From positions 1 to 50,437 of the forward strand of contig JAYMTF010000137.1 of assembly GCA_036897485.1 (NCBI GenBank): 50,437 nucleotides of DNA, given 5' to 3'. A program made the position numbers and the translations under genes. This DNA comes from Pelargonium nanum. Its lineage: Eukaryota > Streptophyta > Magnoliopsida > Geraniales > Geraniaceae. The number at the start of each line of letters is the position of its first letter. The stretch's first letter is position 1. The notes beneath the pieces are model-generated. The model worked only from the letters and a program-made list of their open reading frames with translations. It searched no databases and was not told the DNA's origin. Shown here in pieces: positions 33,772-46,200 of this stretch.

Positions 33772-33779
33772 GGGCCCAC
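33772..33779. promoter_or_regulatory. Class I TCP-binding motif GGGCCCAC
   Basis: GGGCCCAC matches the known class I TCP site GGNCCCAC. It is about 160 bases before the TCP start codon and 33 bases after an in-frame upstream ATG, so it is in the promoter or leader of a gene whose product belongs to the class that binds this motif. Autoregulation is inference. Confidence 0.45.
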
Positions 33780-33940
33780 CACCCATGTGCCCTCCCTCCT
33801 GTCTCCACCAGCTCAGCTCAGCTCAATCATATACTCAGTCACTTTCCTCTTCCTCCGTCGCCAAAACCTTCACTGTACCCTCTCTTTCTCTCTTTACAAC
33901 CACCACCACCTCCAAGATTTGTATCTCTGAGTCCAAAGCC

Positions 33941-34495
33941 ATGTCAAACTCAGACGGAGCTATAACGGTAGCGAGCAACGGTGCCGTGTCCGTCAAGAAG
34001 GCGCCGTCAAAGGACCGTCATAGCAAAGTCGACGGTCGCGGCCGCCGCATTCGCATGCCCATAATCTGCGCCGCCCGCGTTTTCCAGCTCACCCGCGAGC
34101 TCGGCCACAAGTCCGACGGCCAGACCGTCGAGTGGCTTCTCCGCCAAGCCCAGCCCTCCATCATCGCCGCCACCGGAACTGGCATCACTCCCGCCACCTT
34201 CTCCACCTCCTCCTCTTCTCTCGGCAAGCGTGGCCGCGCCGATGATCACGATTCTGCCGCCGGCAGCAACCATGGCGGGGTCTGGGGTCCGGCCAGACCC
34301 GACTTCTGGAGCTTCGCAGCCGCTGCTACTCCGGCGGAGATTATGGGCCACCAAGCTTCGTTATTCCTCCAGCAGCCCATCGGAGAGGCCTCGGCTGCGA
34401 GGGTGGGGAATTACCTCCCGGGTCACCTGAACTTGCTAGCTTCATTATCAGGCGGGTCCGGGAATTCAGGTCGGAGAGACGATCAGGATCATTGA
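33941..34495 (+). CDS. Class I TCP transcription factor (TCP7/TCP21-like)
   Basis: A single exon of 184 aa from ATG 33941. The TCP domain runs from about residue 22 to 78: basic region [17 protein letters not shown] (24-40), then a helix-loop-helix ([19 protein letters not shown], 42-60) and [17 protein letters not shown]. The basic region has the class I form. The C-terminal [20 protein letters not shown] (148-167) followed by SLSGG is the signature of TCP7 and TCP21. Those Arabidopsis proteins have about 240-250 residues; here the Gln-rich middle is missing. The usual QTIEWLLRQAEPS reads [13 protein letters not shown]. Class I TCP factors bind GTGGGNCC sites and promote growth and cell division. 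An in-frame ATG at 33737 would add 68 residues without a stop; I prefer 33941 because family members start just before the basic region. Confidence 0.92.
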   Translation: MSNSDGAITVASNGAVSVKKAPSKDRHSKVDGRGRRIRMPIICAARVFQLTRELGHKSDGQTVEWLLRQAQPSIIAATGTGITPATFSTSSSSLGKRGRADDHDSAAGSNHGGVWGPARPDFWSFAAAATPAEIMGHQASLFLQQPIGEASAARVGNYLPGHLNLLASLSGGSGNSGRRDDQDH

Positions 34496-36570
34496 TTGTT
34501 CTTTGTATGTTAATCACTGTTCTAGGTTGTTCTTTGTGTGTGGGGGAGACTAGAGAGATGACAAGGTTGTTGATTGTTGCAGTTTTAGCTTTTAGGGATT
34601 GTTTGAAGATTGCCAGAGTTATAGAATTAGGTTTCTTGTGAGGATTGGCCCATATCATGAATATATAGTTCTATGTTTTTTGAGTTGGATTGAAGTTTGA
34701 CATAGTATCATCAGAGATTATTTTGTTTGGTTCAGTGACCCATCTGTCCTAGCATCATTCTTAGTTCAGGTGCAAGTTACGTTGTGTTATTCAACCTACA
34801 TATGAGAGGTAGAGTGTTCGATATGGTATCAAAGTTGGTTTTGTTTGACCTAATTATAGTGACCCTTCTATCTTAGCACATTTCTTGGTGAGTGTAATTA
34901 CCGAATTACACATTGATTGAATTTGAAATCTGTCACGACTTAATATCTTAGTTGAATCTTTCCCGTATCAATTTAAGATTTGGTTTGGAGTATGGTTCAA
35001 TCGATGTGCAGCAGAAAATATGAGCAAATGAGGTTGTTGTTGGGTTCCCGGCCATTGTAGTGATCAATGAGCGCTAGCAATGTTGGATATGTTAGCACGT
35101 ATCATAGCTCGAAAGAAGGAAATTGATTGGGAAATGTAGTGTTTTCCCATATAATTGACATGCCATTACATGGATGGTCAATTATCAGTTACGTACGAGG
35201 CGGCATTTAAATGATCCATCGATCTAACAAGAGTTTCGATCGTGGGATCATTAGAGGTGTTGGCTGCTATCAGAGGAAGATGAAATTGAAGATACATTGT
35301 TTTGCTCTACTCTAAACTACAAAGTTATGGGTTATAAATTAGTCACTCAATATTGCATAGTTTCGAGGATCCGACTCCTCTAGATAACATGCCAGATTCT
35401 ATAGGTCTCCGAATTAGTTCTTAATTAACTGCAAGAGTTGATAGACGGTGACTTCTATTTTTTGCTAGAGATGGCCTTGGTTGGTGATTTTGTTTTCTGT
35501 CTGGCCTTTTGCGATTGAAATATGATATGATCAGGAGGTTTTGTATCCAATTGATCTCATTTTAGCAAAAAACCATTGTCTTCTCTTTCATTTGATCAAC
35601 ATATTGTTACTGTGAGAAATGAAAGAAACAGGAATTGCAATGTTTTGATTTTGGGCTGGGACCATGGTCCATGGAACTCATTTGTGTTGTTCCTGGGTTT
35701 TGGCATTGTTGTGGACCAATGCATTGTAAAATGGACCACAACACAATACATAAGAATATTAATAAGATAGTGAAGTCCATTGACTATAGCTGAATATGCA
35801 TGATCTAACTACTAACATGTAGATTGTGGATAGTGTCCCGTCAAACGTGATGATTTTTATTATGTAAAACATGTTGAAGTGTGTTTGTGATTTGTGTACC
35901 GTGGTACGTCACGAATTGCTAGCTCTATTTATAATTGGAACATTTGTTCAAATTTCTCATCCGAAAAACAAATATTTATAATCTAACAAAATTTGAGCAA
36001 ATTAAAGTAACCCAACAATGTACTTCAACAACTCAAGACTAACAATTTGGAATACATGGAATAGATATGACCTTGGGTTTAGATTGAGTGTCCTTGCACA
36101 TTTTACATATAAAATTCGTATTCATCTAGAGTTGGGTCATGGTTAGACATTCTCAACCCGACCCAAAAGTCGAATCACCACTTCTATACAAAATAACATA
36201 TGAGAAACCTATTGATAAATCATACATAACTAAATATTTTCATGGACAAAAATAGAAAAGAAAATATGACAGATTTATAAAATAAAATAAATGTCTCCAA
36301 AAATAGAAGAACTCATTTTGAGTCTGATACCAAATATGGGTCGGGTCGGATAAACGGTTTAAACCCAATTGCAATAGTAAGGCACAAGCCAAGCGAAGCT
36401 ACGCCTCCACGGCCACCACCACCATCGCCAAGCAACTGCTATTACCAATATCACACCGCCACTGCGACCGAGCAACGAACTAAGCTCCTCAGAGCAACCA
36501 CCACTCCTCTCTCTCTTCTTCTTGATTTTCTTCGATTTTGCTATCTCTGTATTTGCAAGTTTCAATCGCT
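34496..36570. other. Gene-free region between TCP and PYRD
   Basis: The first 200-300 bases are TCP 3' UTR. 34730-34910 contains two worn copies of a block with CAGTGACCCATCTGTCCTAG / TAGTGACCCTTCTATCTTAG. At 36150-36350 CAACCCGACCCAAAAG and GGGTCGGGTCGG may be the arms of a degenerate inverted-repeat element. 36390-36570 is the PYRD promoter and leader. No gene is recognised. Confidence 0.4.
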
Positions 36571-39500
36571 ATGGCGGCAAGGGCTTCAACGAGATTGTTC
36601 AGAGATTTCTTGCACACAAGGCTTCTTTCCAGACCTCCCGGACTCGGAGCCGCTCGGCATTGCTCTTCTGCTCCGCCTCCTCCGCCTCCTACTACACCTA
36701 AAGTTCCTCACTTCTCCAAAAAGGTCACTTCTCTAGTTAACCTTTTGCTTGATGCTTAGTGGAACTTCAAATTTTGTCCAATTTCTGCTGTTTTTGTTGC
36801 TAGGTATTGCTTGTTCTGAAGTATATGCTAGTCGCTAATGCTATCATGTCGTGAACTAAGTTTGGGTATTTTTCTGTTTGATATGCCATTTACAAGTTTG
36901 CTTGTTCTGAAGTGTGTATGCTAATGCTGTAATGTGAACTAAATCTGTGCATTTTTCAGTTTAATATGCTATTTACAAGTATTGTTTGTTCTGAAGTGTA
37001 TATACTTCAGTTACATATGCCATTTACTAGTATTGCTTGTTCTGAAGCATATGCATATGCTAATGCTATCATGTGAACTAATTTTGAGTATTTTTCAGTT
37101 TCATATGCCATTTATAAGTATTGCTTGTGCTAATGCTATCATGTGAACTAAGTTTGGGTATTTTTTCAGTTTAATATGCCATTTACAAGTGTTGGTTGTT
37201 TTGAAGAATATGCTAGTGCTGTATCGTGTGAACTAAGTTTGGCTATTTTTCAGTAGTGAGTATGAAACTTTTATGTATAATGTATCCGTTTCAAAATAAG
37301 TGTCGTTTTAACTTTTGAGGTTATTCACATGCATTAAGAAATAAAGGGAAATGACATTACTAACCTTATTTAGTTCTTCACTTTTACCTGTTGGAAAAAT
37401 GAATGTGGCTATTACTTAACTAAATTGGAAATAATTGAAGTATATAATTAAAACATAAAATGCATTTAAACATTGAATTGTAAAATGACACTTATCTTGA
37501 AACAATTTTCTTCTTTTAAAATGATATTTGTATTAAAATGGAGGTAGTGTGTGTGTATATAGGAGTTTGGTCTAATTAGTCTATCTCTTTGGTTGCTCAT
37601 TTCCAACTGTAGGGAAGATTGCTTACTGGGGCTACCTTAGGTCTAGTCATTGCTGGAGGAGCTTATGTCAGTACTGTCGATGAAGCAACTTTCTGGTATT
37701 TCATCAAATCTCTTATCATTTACTCAATTCGTGTTCTAATTTAATTTTTGTTACGCTTGCTTTTGACACCCCTTTGTGTCTATTGTTAATTTTTTTCTTC
37801 ATATTTAACCTTTGTTGCTGCTTAATACATTTGGCCACACAAACCAGATTAGTTTTTGGATAATATTACTCATTCTTTCCCAAATGGGTGTCCACTTTCC
37901 AAATTTTTAAAAATTTAACGATAAATTAGTTAGGGATGAATTTTCTCCCTTGTGCTCTTGTCATAACAAACTCAAGGGATCCTAATTAACTAATCTTAGG
38001 GATATGGTCTGCATTTTATGTGTAACTAACTAACCAAAAAAAGGAATGAGCACTCATTTGGGGACGGAGGGAGTATATCCTTTTGAAGACTTGTGTATGC
38101 CTGCCCTTTAATATGCATGAACTTGAAAAATTGCTATGTCAATGCTACTATGGATTTAGTCACCACATGAATTGGCCTATATACTGAACTGATGTTGAAG
38201 TTTAACTTTGATGACTTGTGCCATTGATCCTTCATGATAACATGTACTGCATCAAATTTTCAGTGGCTGGCTATTCTCAGCAACAAAGCTTGTGAATCCA
38301 TTCTTTGCTCTTCTGGATGCTGAGTTTGCTCATGGATTAGCTGTCTCAGCTGCTGCTCGTGGCTGGGTTCCCAGGGAGAAGAGGCCTGATCCAGCAAGTT
38401 TAGGACTGGAAGTTTGGGGAAGGAAGTTCTCCAACCCTATAGGTCTTGCAGCTGGTTTTGATAAAAATGCTGAAGCTGTTGAAGGCCTACTTGGGATGGG
38501 TTTTGGCTTTGTAGAGGTTGGCTCTGTTACCCCTGTTCCACAGGAGGGAAATCCAAAGCCGCGAATCTTTAGATTGCGTCAAGAAGGGTGATTATTCCTA
38601 CTTATCTCATGTTTAAATTTCAAATGTAATCTCGTTTGTTTTGTAGTCTGGATGTGTCTTGTTTACCCAAAGTATTTGCTTTAGACTACTTAAACACAAG
38701 GAATTATTTGTCCCTATTTTTCTGATTTATAATTCTACCATGTCCTTTTTTTTTCTTCCTGGTTGCCAGTGCTATCATCAACCGCTGTGGCTTTAATAGT
38801 GAAGGCATTGTTGCTGTTGCAAAGCGATTGGGTGCTCAGCATGGTAAGAGAAAGTTGGCTGAAACGTCAAGTACATCATCAGCCAGTGATGACGTCAAAC
38901 AGGGAGGCAAAGCTGGTCCTGGCATTCTTGGGGTCAATCTTGGAAAGAATAAAACTAGTGAAGATGCTACTGCAGATTATGTACAGGGAGTTCATACATT
39001 ATCCCAGTACGCCGATTATTTGGTAGTCAAATATTCTGCTTTACTAGAGTTTCTCTATTCTTTGGACAACTATATCCTATACATGATTGATGGGACTTAT
39101 ATGTGTATGTGATGGTTATTACTTGTGGTTTAGAGTACACATGCAAGTTACCTGTTTTGAAGTCTAAAACATGGGAAAAAAGGTTGTCATCTGATTCTAT
39201 TGATGAAACTTCACGACATGTTAACTAATTGTGCACAGGGTGGATTCTCTCCCACGAATAAAATATATTTTTTCATCTGTGTATGCACTTCCTGTTCTCT
39301 TCTGATGTCTGAATTAGCATTACACTAACTCGAAAGAAAACGTTTTGTTATTTGAGTCTGTGGGATCTTAATCCAAAGGAATGTTACTCTGGAAGCATTC
39401 CTTGCAATCTTCAATCTTCATGGGTGAGTGTAAAGTATGAAATACTAGTTTCTGACTGTTTTGATCCTGGAACTGAGAGGGAAGTTTTCTCCTGATTGAG

Positions 39501-41604
39501 TTGAGTGTCGTGTTTGGCTTAACTATCAATCTGCCATCACATTCACATAATATAAAAATCTAGTGCTTTTGACACATCTAGATTAATATCCTTTTGCATT
39601 AGTCTTATGATCCATGTGTTACATGTGTAGGTTATTAATGTTTCATCACCAAATACTCCTGGATTGCGTATGCTTCAGGGAAGAAAACAATTAAAAGACT
39701 TGGTTAATAAGGTAAGGAGCTCTAAGCATGAACCTGAGATACTCTTAATATGAAGTTACGATTTACTGTAACTCTGCTTCTACTCAAGGTTCAAGCTGCT
39801 CGTGATGAAATGCAATGGGGTGAGGAAGGTCCACCTCCATTGCTTGTGAAAATTGCTCCAGATCTGTCAAGACAAGACCTTGAAGATATTGCAGCAGTAT
39901 GTATATACTGGTATCTTAGTTATGTTCTCCACTTCTACATACATAATGTTCTTATCGCCTACTGCTTTCTTCTATTGCAGGTTGCTCTTGCACTCCGCTT
40001 GGATGGATTGGTAATTTTTCTTGGCTTGAAAAAATACCGTTTTTTTTTCATTGCAGACGATGAATTGGTTTAAAAATAATAAGCATGACCTCAAGAACAT
40101 ATGATATATGTGCTAAAACTACTAATCAGCATTTATATGGTTTAAGATAAACACCAAAGTACATACAACCTAAGTATACATTTATGCATACTCTACTATA
40201 TTATAAAATATCTCAAGGTAAGTTCACACTTATCCTGCCAAAAAAATTCCATTTCTTAAAAAGTAAGAACATAGGATGGCATTTTTATGCATAGAGGTTA
40301 AAACATGTATTGGTTATAGAAATCATTAAAGGCAACCTTATGCCTACTATCTTAGTGTTATTATGCACCCTCCCGAGGAAGTTATCAATTCCATCTTTCT
40401 TTATTAGTATACCACAAAACCACTTCTTGGAATTGTTTACATTAGACCTTCTCGAATTCTGTTGCACACACACTCTTCTCTATCTCACCCTTCTACTATT
40501 TGAGTATTTGTTCTTTTTTCCTCATCTATTAGTGGTTCTTATACTGTTTTTTCGTATTATGTACTTGAAAGATGATCTTTTACTTCACTTTCCTTGGAAT
40601 TAAGTAAAAAATTATTAAGATCTGCTGCAATTTTTTAATTTTAACTTTCAACTAGAGTACCACCTTTTAAACCTGGAAAGAAAATGGTAAGGCATATTGC
40701 TGAAACTTGCAGTGATTATGTTGTATGAGTCTCTTTGTTGTTGCTGATAATAGTTAAGTGAATACTACCATCGCTTCAATATTTTCTTTTGACTTTATGT
40801 CGGCAATATATGATATTAAAATTGTATTGATTTCTTTTTTCGTTTTCCTCTTCGTATAGATCATATCGAATACAACCATTTCAAGACCACAATCTGTTAG
40901 TAATAGTCCAGTGGCTGATGAAACTGGTGGATTAAGTGGGAAACCTCTATTTGATTTGTCTACAAGTGTCTTAAAGGAGATGTATGTTTTGACCAGGGTA
41001 TGCCAACTTTTCATGTACTATGTACTTGAACTTTGTGTTATGAGTGGAAGCATAACCATGAAATTCATTATTTCTTTTATCAGGGGAAGATACCTTTAAT
41101 AGGCTGCGGAGGTGTTAGCAGGTAAAATTGCAGTTTGAACACGTTTTCATTGTTTTCTTCATAATCGGAGGTATGTGCAATGATTATTAAGTTTTCTATT
41201 TCTGATTCAGTGGTGAGGATGCGTACAAGAAAATTCGAGCTGGAGCAACTCTTGTTCAACTCTATACAGGGTTCGCTTATGGAGGCCCTGCGCTTATTCC
41301 TCAGATGAAGGTACTCCACCAAATGCATTTTTTGAAAACTGAATGGGGCAAACTTGTTTTCAGTATAATGCTCTAAAACACGTAATTAGTGGTTTAAATG
41401 AGATTGGGATCGAATATGCATGTTTTGGCGTAAACCATCATCTTGTTTCCACCCCAAAATAAGAAGTTGAATTTGAAGCACATTGTTGAATTCTGACCTG
41501 TATGTATTTATTGTTTGTGTTTCTCTTAGGCTGAATTGGCTGAGTGCTTAGAAAGGGATGGCTTCAAGTCTGCCATAGAAGCAGTTGGTGCAGATTTCAG
41601 ATAA
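36571..41604 (+). CDS. PYRD: Dihydroorotate dehydrogenase, mitochondrial (class 2)
   Basis: 11 exons: 36571-36723, 37613-37695, 38264-38587, 38770-39022, 39631-39711, 39789-39896, 39981-40010, 40860-40997, 41084-41121, 41211-41310, 41530-41604. The 1383 bases encode 460 aa, the length of Arabidopsis PYRD. The enzyme oxidises dihydroorotate to orotate with FMN, passing electrons to ubiquinone, the fourth step of pyrimidine synthesis. The N terminus is an Arg/Ser-rich mitochondrial presequence. A membrane anchor lies near residues 55-75 ([16 protein letters not shown]), then the class 2 core with [35 protein letters not shown] near 274 (active-site Ser), [13 protein letters not shown] and GCGGVSSGEDAY (FMN phosphate site). 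A Lys/Ser-rich insert ([19 protein letters not shown]) lies near residue 205. The frame holds at every junction. The 30-base exon 7 and the 38-base exon 9 are notably small. Confidence 0.96.
36805..37254 (+). repeat. Minisatellite in PYRD intron 1
   Basis: Six head-to-tail units start at about 36805, 36897, 36980, 37031, 37119 and 37190 and are 51-92 bases long. The consensus starts TATTGCTTGTTCTGAAG, passes through GCTAATGCTATCATGTGAAC, then TATTTTTCAGTTTAATATGC and CATTTACAAG. Units vary by internal deletions. Five of them keep TTTTTC(A/T)G, a splice-acceptor-like end. Confidence 0.92.
37285..37546. mobile_element. Stowaway-like MITE D (degraded)
   Basis: TCCGTTTCAAAATAAGTGTC at the left pairs with GACACTTATCTTGAAAC at 37488-37504, and AAAATGGAGGTAG lies at the far right, as in worn Stowaway ends. 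The right boundary is uncertain, and either GAAAC or GGTAG may be the true terminus. It lies in PYRD intron 1. Confidence 0.5.
37869..38073. mobile_element. Stowaway MITE E in PYRD intron 2
   Basis: The 205-base element is flanked by TA. The left end CTCATTCTTTCCCAAATGGG and the right end CATTTGGGGACGGAGGGAG are inverted repeats of the CTCCCTCCGTCCC type. Confidence 0.82.
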
Positions 41605-42560
41605 TTTTTGTTGGAGTTGAAGAGCACAACATTAATTGTATTTATAATATTTCATTTGTGACTGTAGTTTTGGAGATAGAGTGGATTAAAATTTTGACAT
41701 GTGTAATGTGAGGAAAGGGAATTTTACACACACACACACACTCTTTATGTAATTTATTCAGAGGTTTTCATGCAATACTGGTTGGAGAGTGGTGAATAAA
41801 TCAACTTTATAACTTGCTGTTTCTCACACTAGGTGTCAGTTAAGAGGTGTAGATAATTTTGAAGTATCTTCACAAAATTAGCTAGCTCCTCTGATAAAAC
41901 AAATGTTTGTTTGTCTTGTTATATTTATCTTTTTAATAAGTTATTGTCTCTTGAGTGTGTTATACCACATATTTACGGGAATACAAGAAGAATTATACAA
42001 TACTAACTTCTTAAATTTTCCCGTGACAAAAATCAGGACTCATTTGAAACGACAGAAGTACCATGTACTTGGTGAAATAGACACTATTTGATCTAACTTA
42101 GTAGAATATTTTGACCAACACATGGTTTTATTAATCAAGAATCAAGTGAAAATCGATCCAATCCATCAAGCATGACTCAAAAATAGAAGATCTACCTAAC
42201 ACGGGATCTATTTTGTTCGGACATCCTAAAAAATTCGAAATAACAGACACAACTAGAAGAACATCCGACTCAACTCAACTACCACCCCCGTTCTAGTGTC
42301 CAACTCAAAGATTCCTGTTATGCTCTCTTGAATATGATTAGCTGTCGAATTCTTTGTTAGATTCAAGTGAATGAGATGTTGTCAATGAAAGTAAGAAGTT
42401 TATGTCTTGAATATGAAAAATATATAAAAATAAAGTTAACCAATAATCAAATTGATTAAGTTCCTAATGAGTAATGAATAGGCATGGGAAGAGGGTAAAT
42501 AAGTAATTTCACAGACAGTACTGAGAAAAGAAAAGAAATTGAAGGAGCATTATCTTCAAC
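41605..42560. other. PYRD 3' UTR and spacer to FSD3
   Basis: A (CA)n run of about 17 bases lies at 41725-41741, and AATAAA at 41795-41800 is a plausible polyadenylation signal about 190 bases after the stop. The remainder is AT-rich with no gene. GGACTCATTTGAAACGACAG near 42033 faintly resembles a Stowaway end but no partner was found. Confidence 0.45.
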
Positions 42561-43283
42561 AATTCACCGCTTGTTTATTTACAGTTGAGAGCGGGAAAGG
42601 CAAGTGAAGTCCATCTGAATCTGCACAACCTCAACTTACAGAGATAGCCATATCCACAGCCCTCCACTTCTCTTCTTTCAAATGTCAGTGCGCTGTTCTT
42701 GTTCATCATTTTTTTTTTCAAATTTTAATTAAATGAAGTTGAGTTGTTTTTTTTTCTTCTGTTGCTGATTTATGTAAAGTTTTAATTTTTTCTAGTGATA
42801 TGATTTTATTTTCTACTGGGTTATGAGATACCTGATGGAAAACAGTCATATTATGTGTAGGGTATTTGTGATGCATTCTACCTGTTTGAGATAATGCCTA
42901 ACTGAGTTAGTCACTGTGTGAGTTGGATACATTTGTTGTGAGGATTCATTTTGGGACTTTTTTTTTTTTTTTGAATTCTTACTGCAATGATACACTACTG
43001 CTGGAAATCAAAAAAAGAAGGGAAATATTGGAGCAATCAGGTTTCTGTTAGTCACAGTATAGTGGAGACCATTACTAGTTTCAGTTTTGTAATTGAAGCC
43101 AACATCTGTAATCCAAACCCTTGCTACTTATAGAGTTGTAAAACAAAGTCTAAATGGTTTGTCTTTTTTTTCGCAATTTGTATTTACTTTTGAAGTTGAA
43201 TTGGTTTCCGTAATATAATGAAATCACTCTATTCTTTATATACAGACACGCTTGTTTAGTTGCACAAGTCAGTAAGGCGGAAA
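42561..43283 (+). promoter_or_regulatory. FSD3 promoter/leader with probable 5' UTR intron
   Basis: A C-rich leader-like segment (about 42585-42690) is followed by T-rich intron-like DNA up to ATATACAG|ACACGC near 43246, which leads into the start codon at 43284. The donor was not pinned down. No upstream coding exon was found. Confidence 0.45.
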
Positions 43284-46200
43284 ATGGGTTTTGGTTGTTG
43301 TACTACTTTCCCTCCAAGCTCTCATCTTATGGTCGGTGATTTATCTCAGTTATTGAGGAGCTCCAAGCTTTCTCATCTGGTTTGTATTCTTTCTTTGATT
43401 TTGCCTCTAAATCTTCACTCTTTGCTTATGGTGTGCGCTCTTTCTACTAGTAATATCATATATTCTGCAGTCTGCAGTTCAATTTGTGTTCTTTGTTCTT
43501 CAAAGCTTCCACTTGGTTATTAAACTGCTTGGTTCTCTTTTTGATCGCTTATGTGGAGGGTTTTTATGTGTTGCAATAATTGATAAAATTAAATTTAACG
43601 ACTCTTCTTATTTTGAGACTACCATATATTTTCACAAAGATCAATATAGTACAGTTATACAGTGGCTAGTTATAGACTTATAGTGAACATTATAGTAAGG
43701 AAGGATTTCACTTGGATATGGTTCGAAGGGACTCAGAGCTGCAAATATGAATGGTATAATAATACTACTTTTATTCAACAAGGATGAATGATGAGTGGAA
43801 TTGTGTATTGGTAACACAACGGTCATTACTACTGCCATTGCTAATACTGACTTGGTCATACCATTTTGTGTAACTGGCTACCATTTATGAAGTAGAAAAA
43901 AGTATGGGAGAGATGGTTCAGTCTGTAATAAAATGTCAACAAGACATTAACATTTAACGCAATTGAATTTCAGTTGACAACTGTTTAGAATTTTGTAACT
44001 TAGGGTTAGGTTGTTCTGATAAAGTTTTATGATGATGGAATTTTGATTATTGTACATGAAAATTACAATACAGTAAAGATTCTTATTGGGCCAAATATTT
44101 GATTTGCAACTGCCGACTCAGATTGGCAAGTGTTTCTTATCTTTCTTCCTTAGAAGTGTTTCTTTAAGGAAATGTTTCAGGTGTCATGCATGTTGATCCT
44201 TTATCTATTTGGCATATGCAGCAGCAGAACAGACGGGTTAGTGTGTCACAAAGAGCTTCAAAAGTTCGAGCTTACTTTGGCTTGAAGACACCGCCTTACG
44301 AGCTTGTAAGTAATTTTATCAAATTTATTTTGGTTTTTATAATGTACAAGCTCCTATTGAAAAAGAAAATCAGAAAATTGAAATAGCCCTTTTGCCACTA
44401 ATGTGTCAACCAAACACTGACGATGCAGACTTACGAAATTGATTATCCATTTGAGTATGCTTCTGTGAAGATCTCTATAATATTTGAGCTCATCCTAACA
44501 CACCTATTTTAGTTCTTATTCATATATTCCGTTGGTTTGTGAAATTGTGAATTTGCTTTGTAATTTTTTTATAGTTGCTCCTTCGGGATTTATGAGCTTC
44601 CGGCACCTTTGTTTTTTGTTCATTTCTTTTGTCTTTGCAGGATGCTTTAGAACCATATATGAGCCGGAGAACACTGGAGATTCATTGGGGAAAACATCAT
44701 CGCAACTATGTTGATAGTTTGAACAAGCAGCTTGAGAAGAATGACATACTATATGGATATACTAGGGATGAGCTAGTTAAAGTAGCATATAATAGTGGAA
44801 ACCCCTTTGTTGAATTCAACAATGCTGCCCAGGTTTGTCTAAAAATCTCCTTGGCCTAAAGTTTTGATGGGTTTATCTTAGTTAATCTATTTGGACTAGT
44901 TTATAGTGGCTAGTGGTCTGGCAAACTTCTAGCTGTAAATTGATATATTTGACCATGTGGGTTTTACCAGCTGATAGTGAATGACACAGCTGTTGTGCAT
45001 AGAGGCTTTTAGGGCAGCTAAAATTTTGATTCATACTGAGGAATGTTATGGACTTCAAAAATTTATAGAATAATGGAATTTTCCTGTGACACACAGTCAC
45101 ACGCAATGGTTTGTTTTAGTAGTATCTTAAACAACAAACTCCAAAAATTCTTAAGAGTAATGAGTTGGCCATATTATCCATTCCACCCAATTGCATTATT
45201 CTGCTGTTCATTTGGGACACACAGTCACACACAATGGTTTGTTTTAGTAGTATCTTAAACAACAAACTCCAAAAATTCTTAAGAGTAATGAGTTGGCCAT
45301 ACTAATCCCAATAGTGATGTTAATCCTGAACTCGTAGAATATATTAGTCGAATTAAGAACATGAGAGAAAATTATATTTCCTACAACGGTATAATATTGA
45401 AATAATAGAAAAGATTGTGTATGTTTATAATTAGAAATTTTGATTTGTTACCCATTTCACCCAATGCATTATTCTGCTGTTCATTTGGGGTACAGAACTT
45501 GAGCACGAAGGTAACACTAGGCCTGCCATTTGTAGGTTTGGAACCATGATTTCTTTTGGGAATCCATGCAACCTGGAGGTGGAGGCAAACCCGAACTTGC
45601 TGTTCTTGAGCAGATTGAAAAAGATTTTGGTTCCTTTACCAATTTCAGAGAAGAATTTACAAAAGAAGCCCTTACATTCTTTGGATCTGGCTGGGTTTGG
45701 CTTGTTTGTAAGTCCTTTTCTTGTTCCTTTTATGTATTGATTCAACCTGAACTGCATGGTGTTCCTGATTTTGAATTGGAGAGAATTCTTTTTCCTTACG
45801 TTTATAGTTTCTTCTTTGAGACTGTTAAAATTTGCTCCAACCCCAAAACATAAGTTATTAGGTGGAGGTTCCAACTAGGATATCAACTGGTTGCAAACTT
45901 CACATTATTTCTACGTGGGATACTTTAATAGATACTAACTCTGAACAGAAAACTTTGAGAGGGAAGTTATTAGATATCTTATCTTAAGAATCATAAGGAT
46001 CTTATTACGTTCCCACAACTCCTCCAAAATGCAAATGGGGCCCAGAAGTAAAAGAGGAAAAGGAAAACAAGAAGTGATTTTATACATAATTAACTTTTAC
46101 TGATAGTATATTGTATGATCTACTCTTCAGATGGCAGTTATAAGTTGCTTATTAAACTCCAGGGTATCAGTGTTGGAACAGTCTTTACGCAGAGTGTGGA

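Noticed and set aside
34007-34354. 115-codon minus frame opposite the TCP gene
   Set aside because: Antisense shadow of a GC-rich single-exon gene.
34820-34850. ATGGTATCAAAGTTGG, similar to an LTR-element primer binding site
   Set aside because: No long terminal repeats or coding remnants around it; one short match is not enough to call an element.
43260-43283. Upstream extension of the FSD3 frame by eight codons
   Set aside because: It begins at a non-ATG codon and lies just after the putative 5' UTR acceptor; ATG 43284 is the first start and gives a normal transit peptide.
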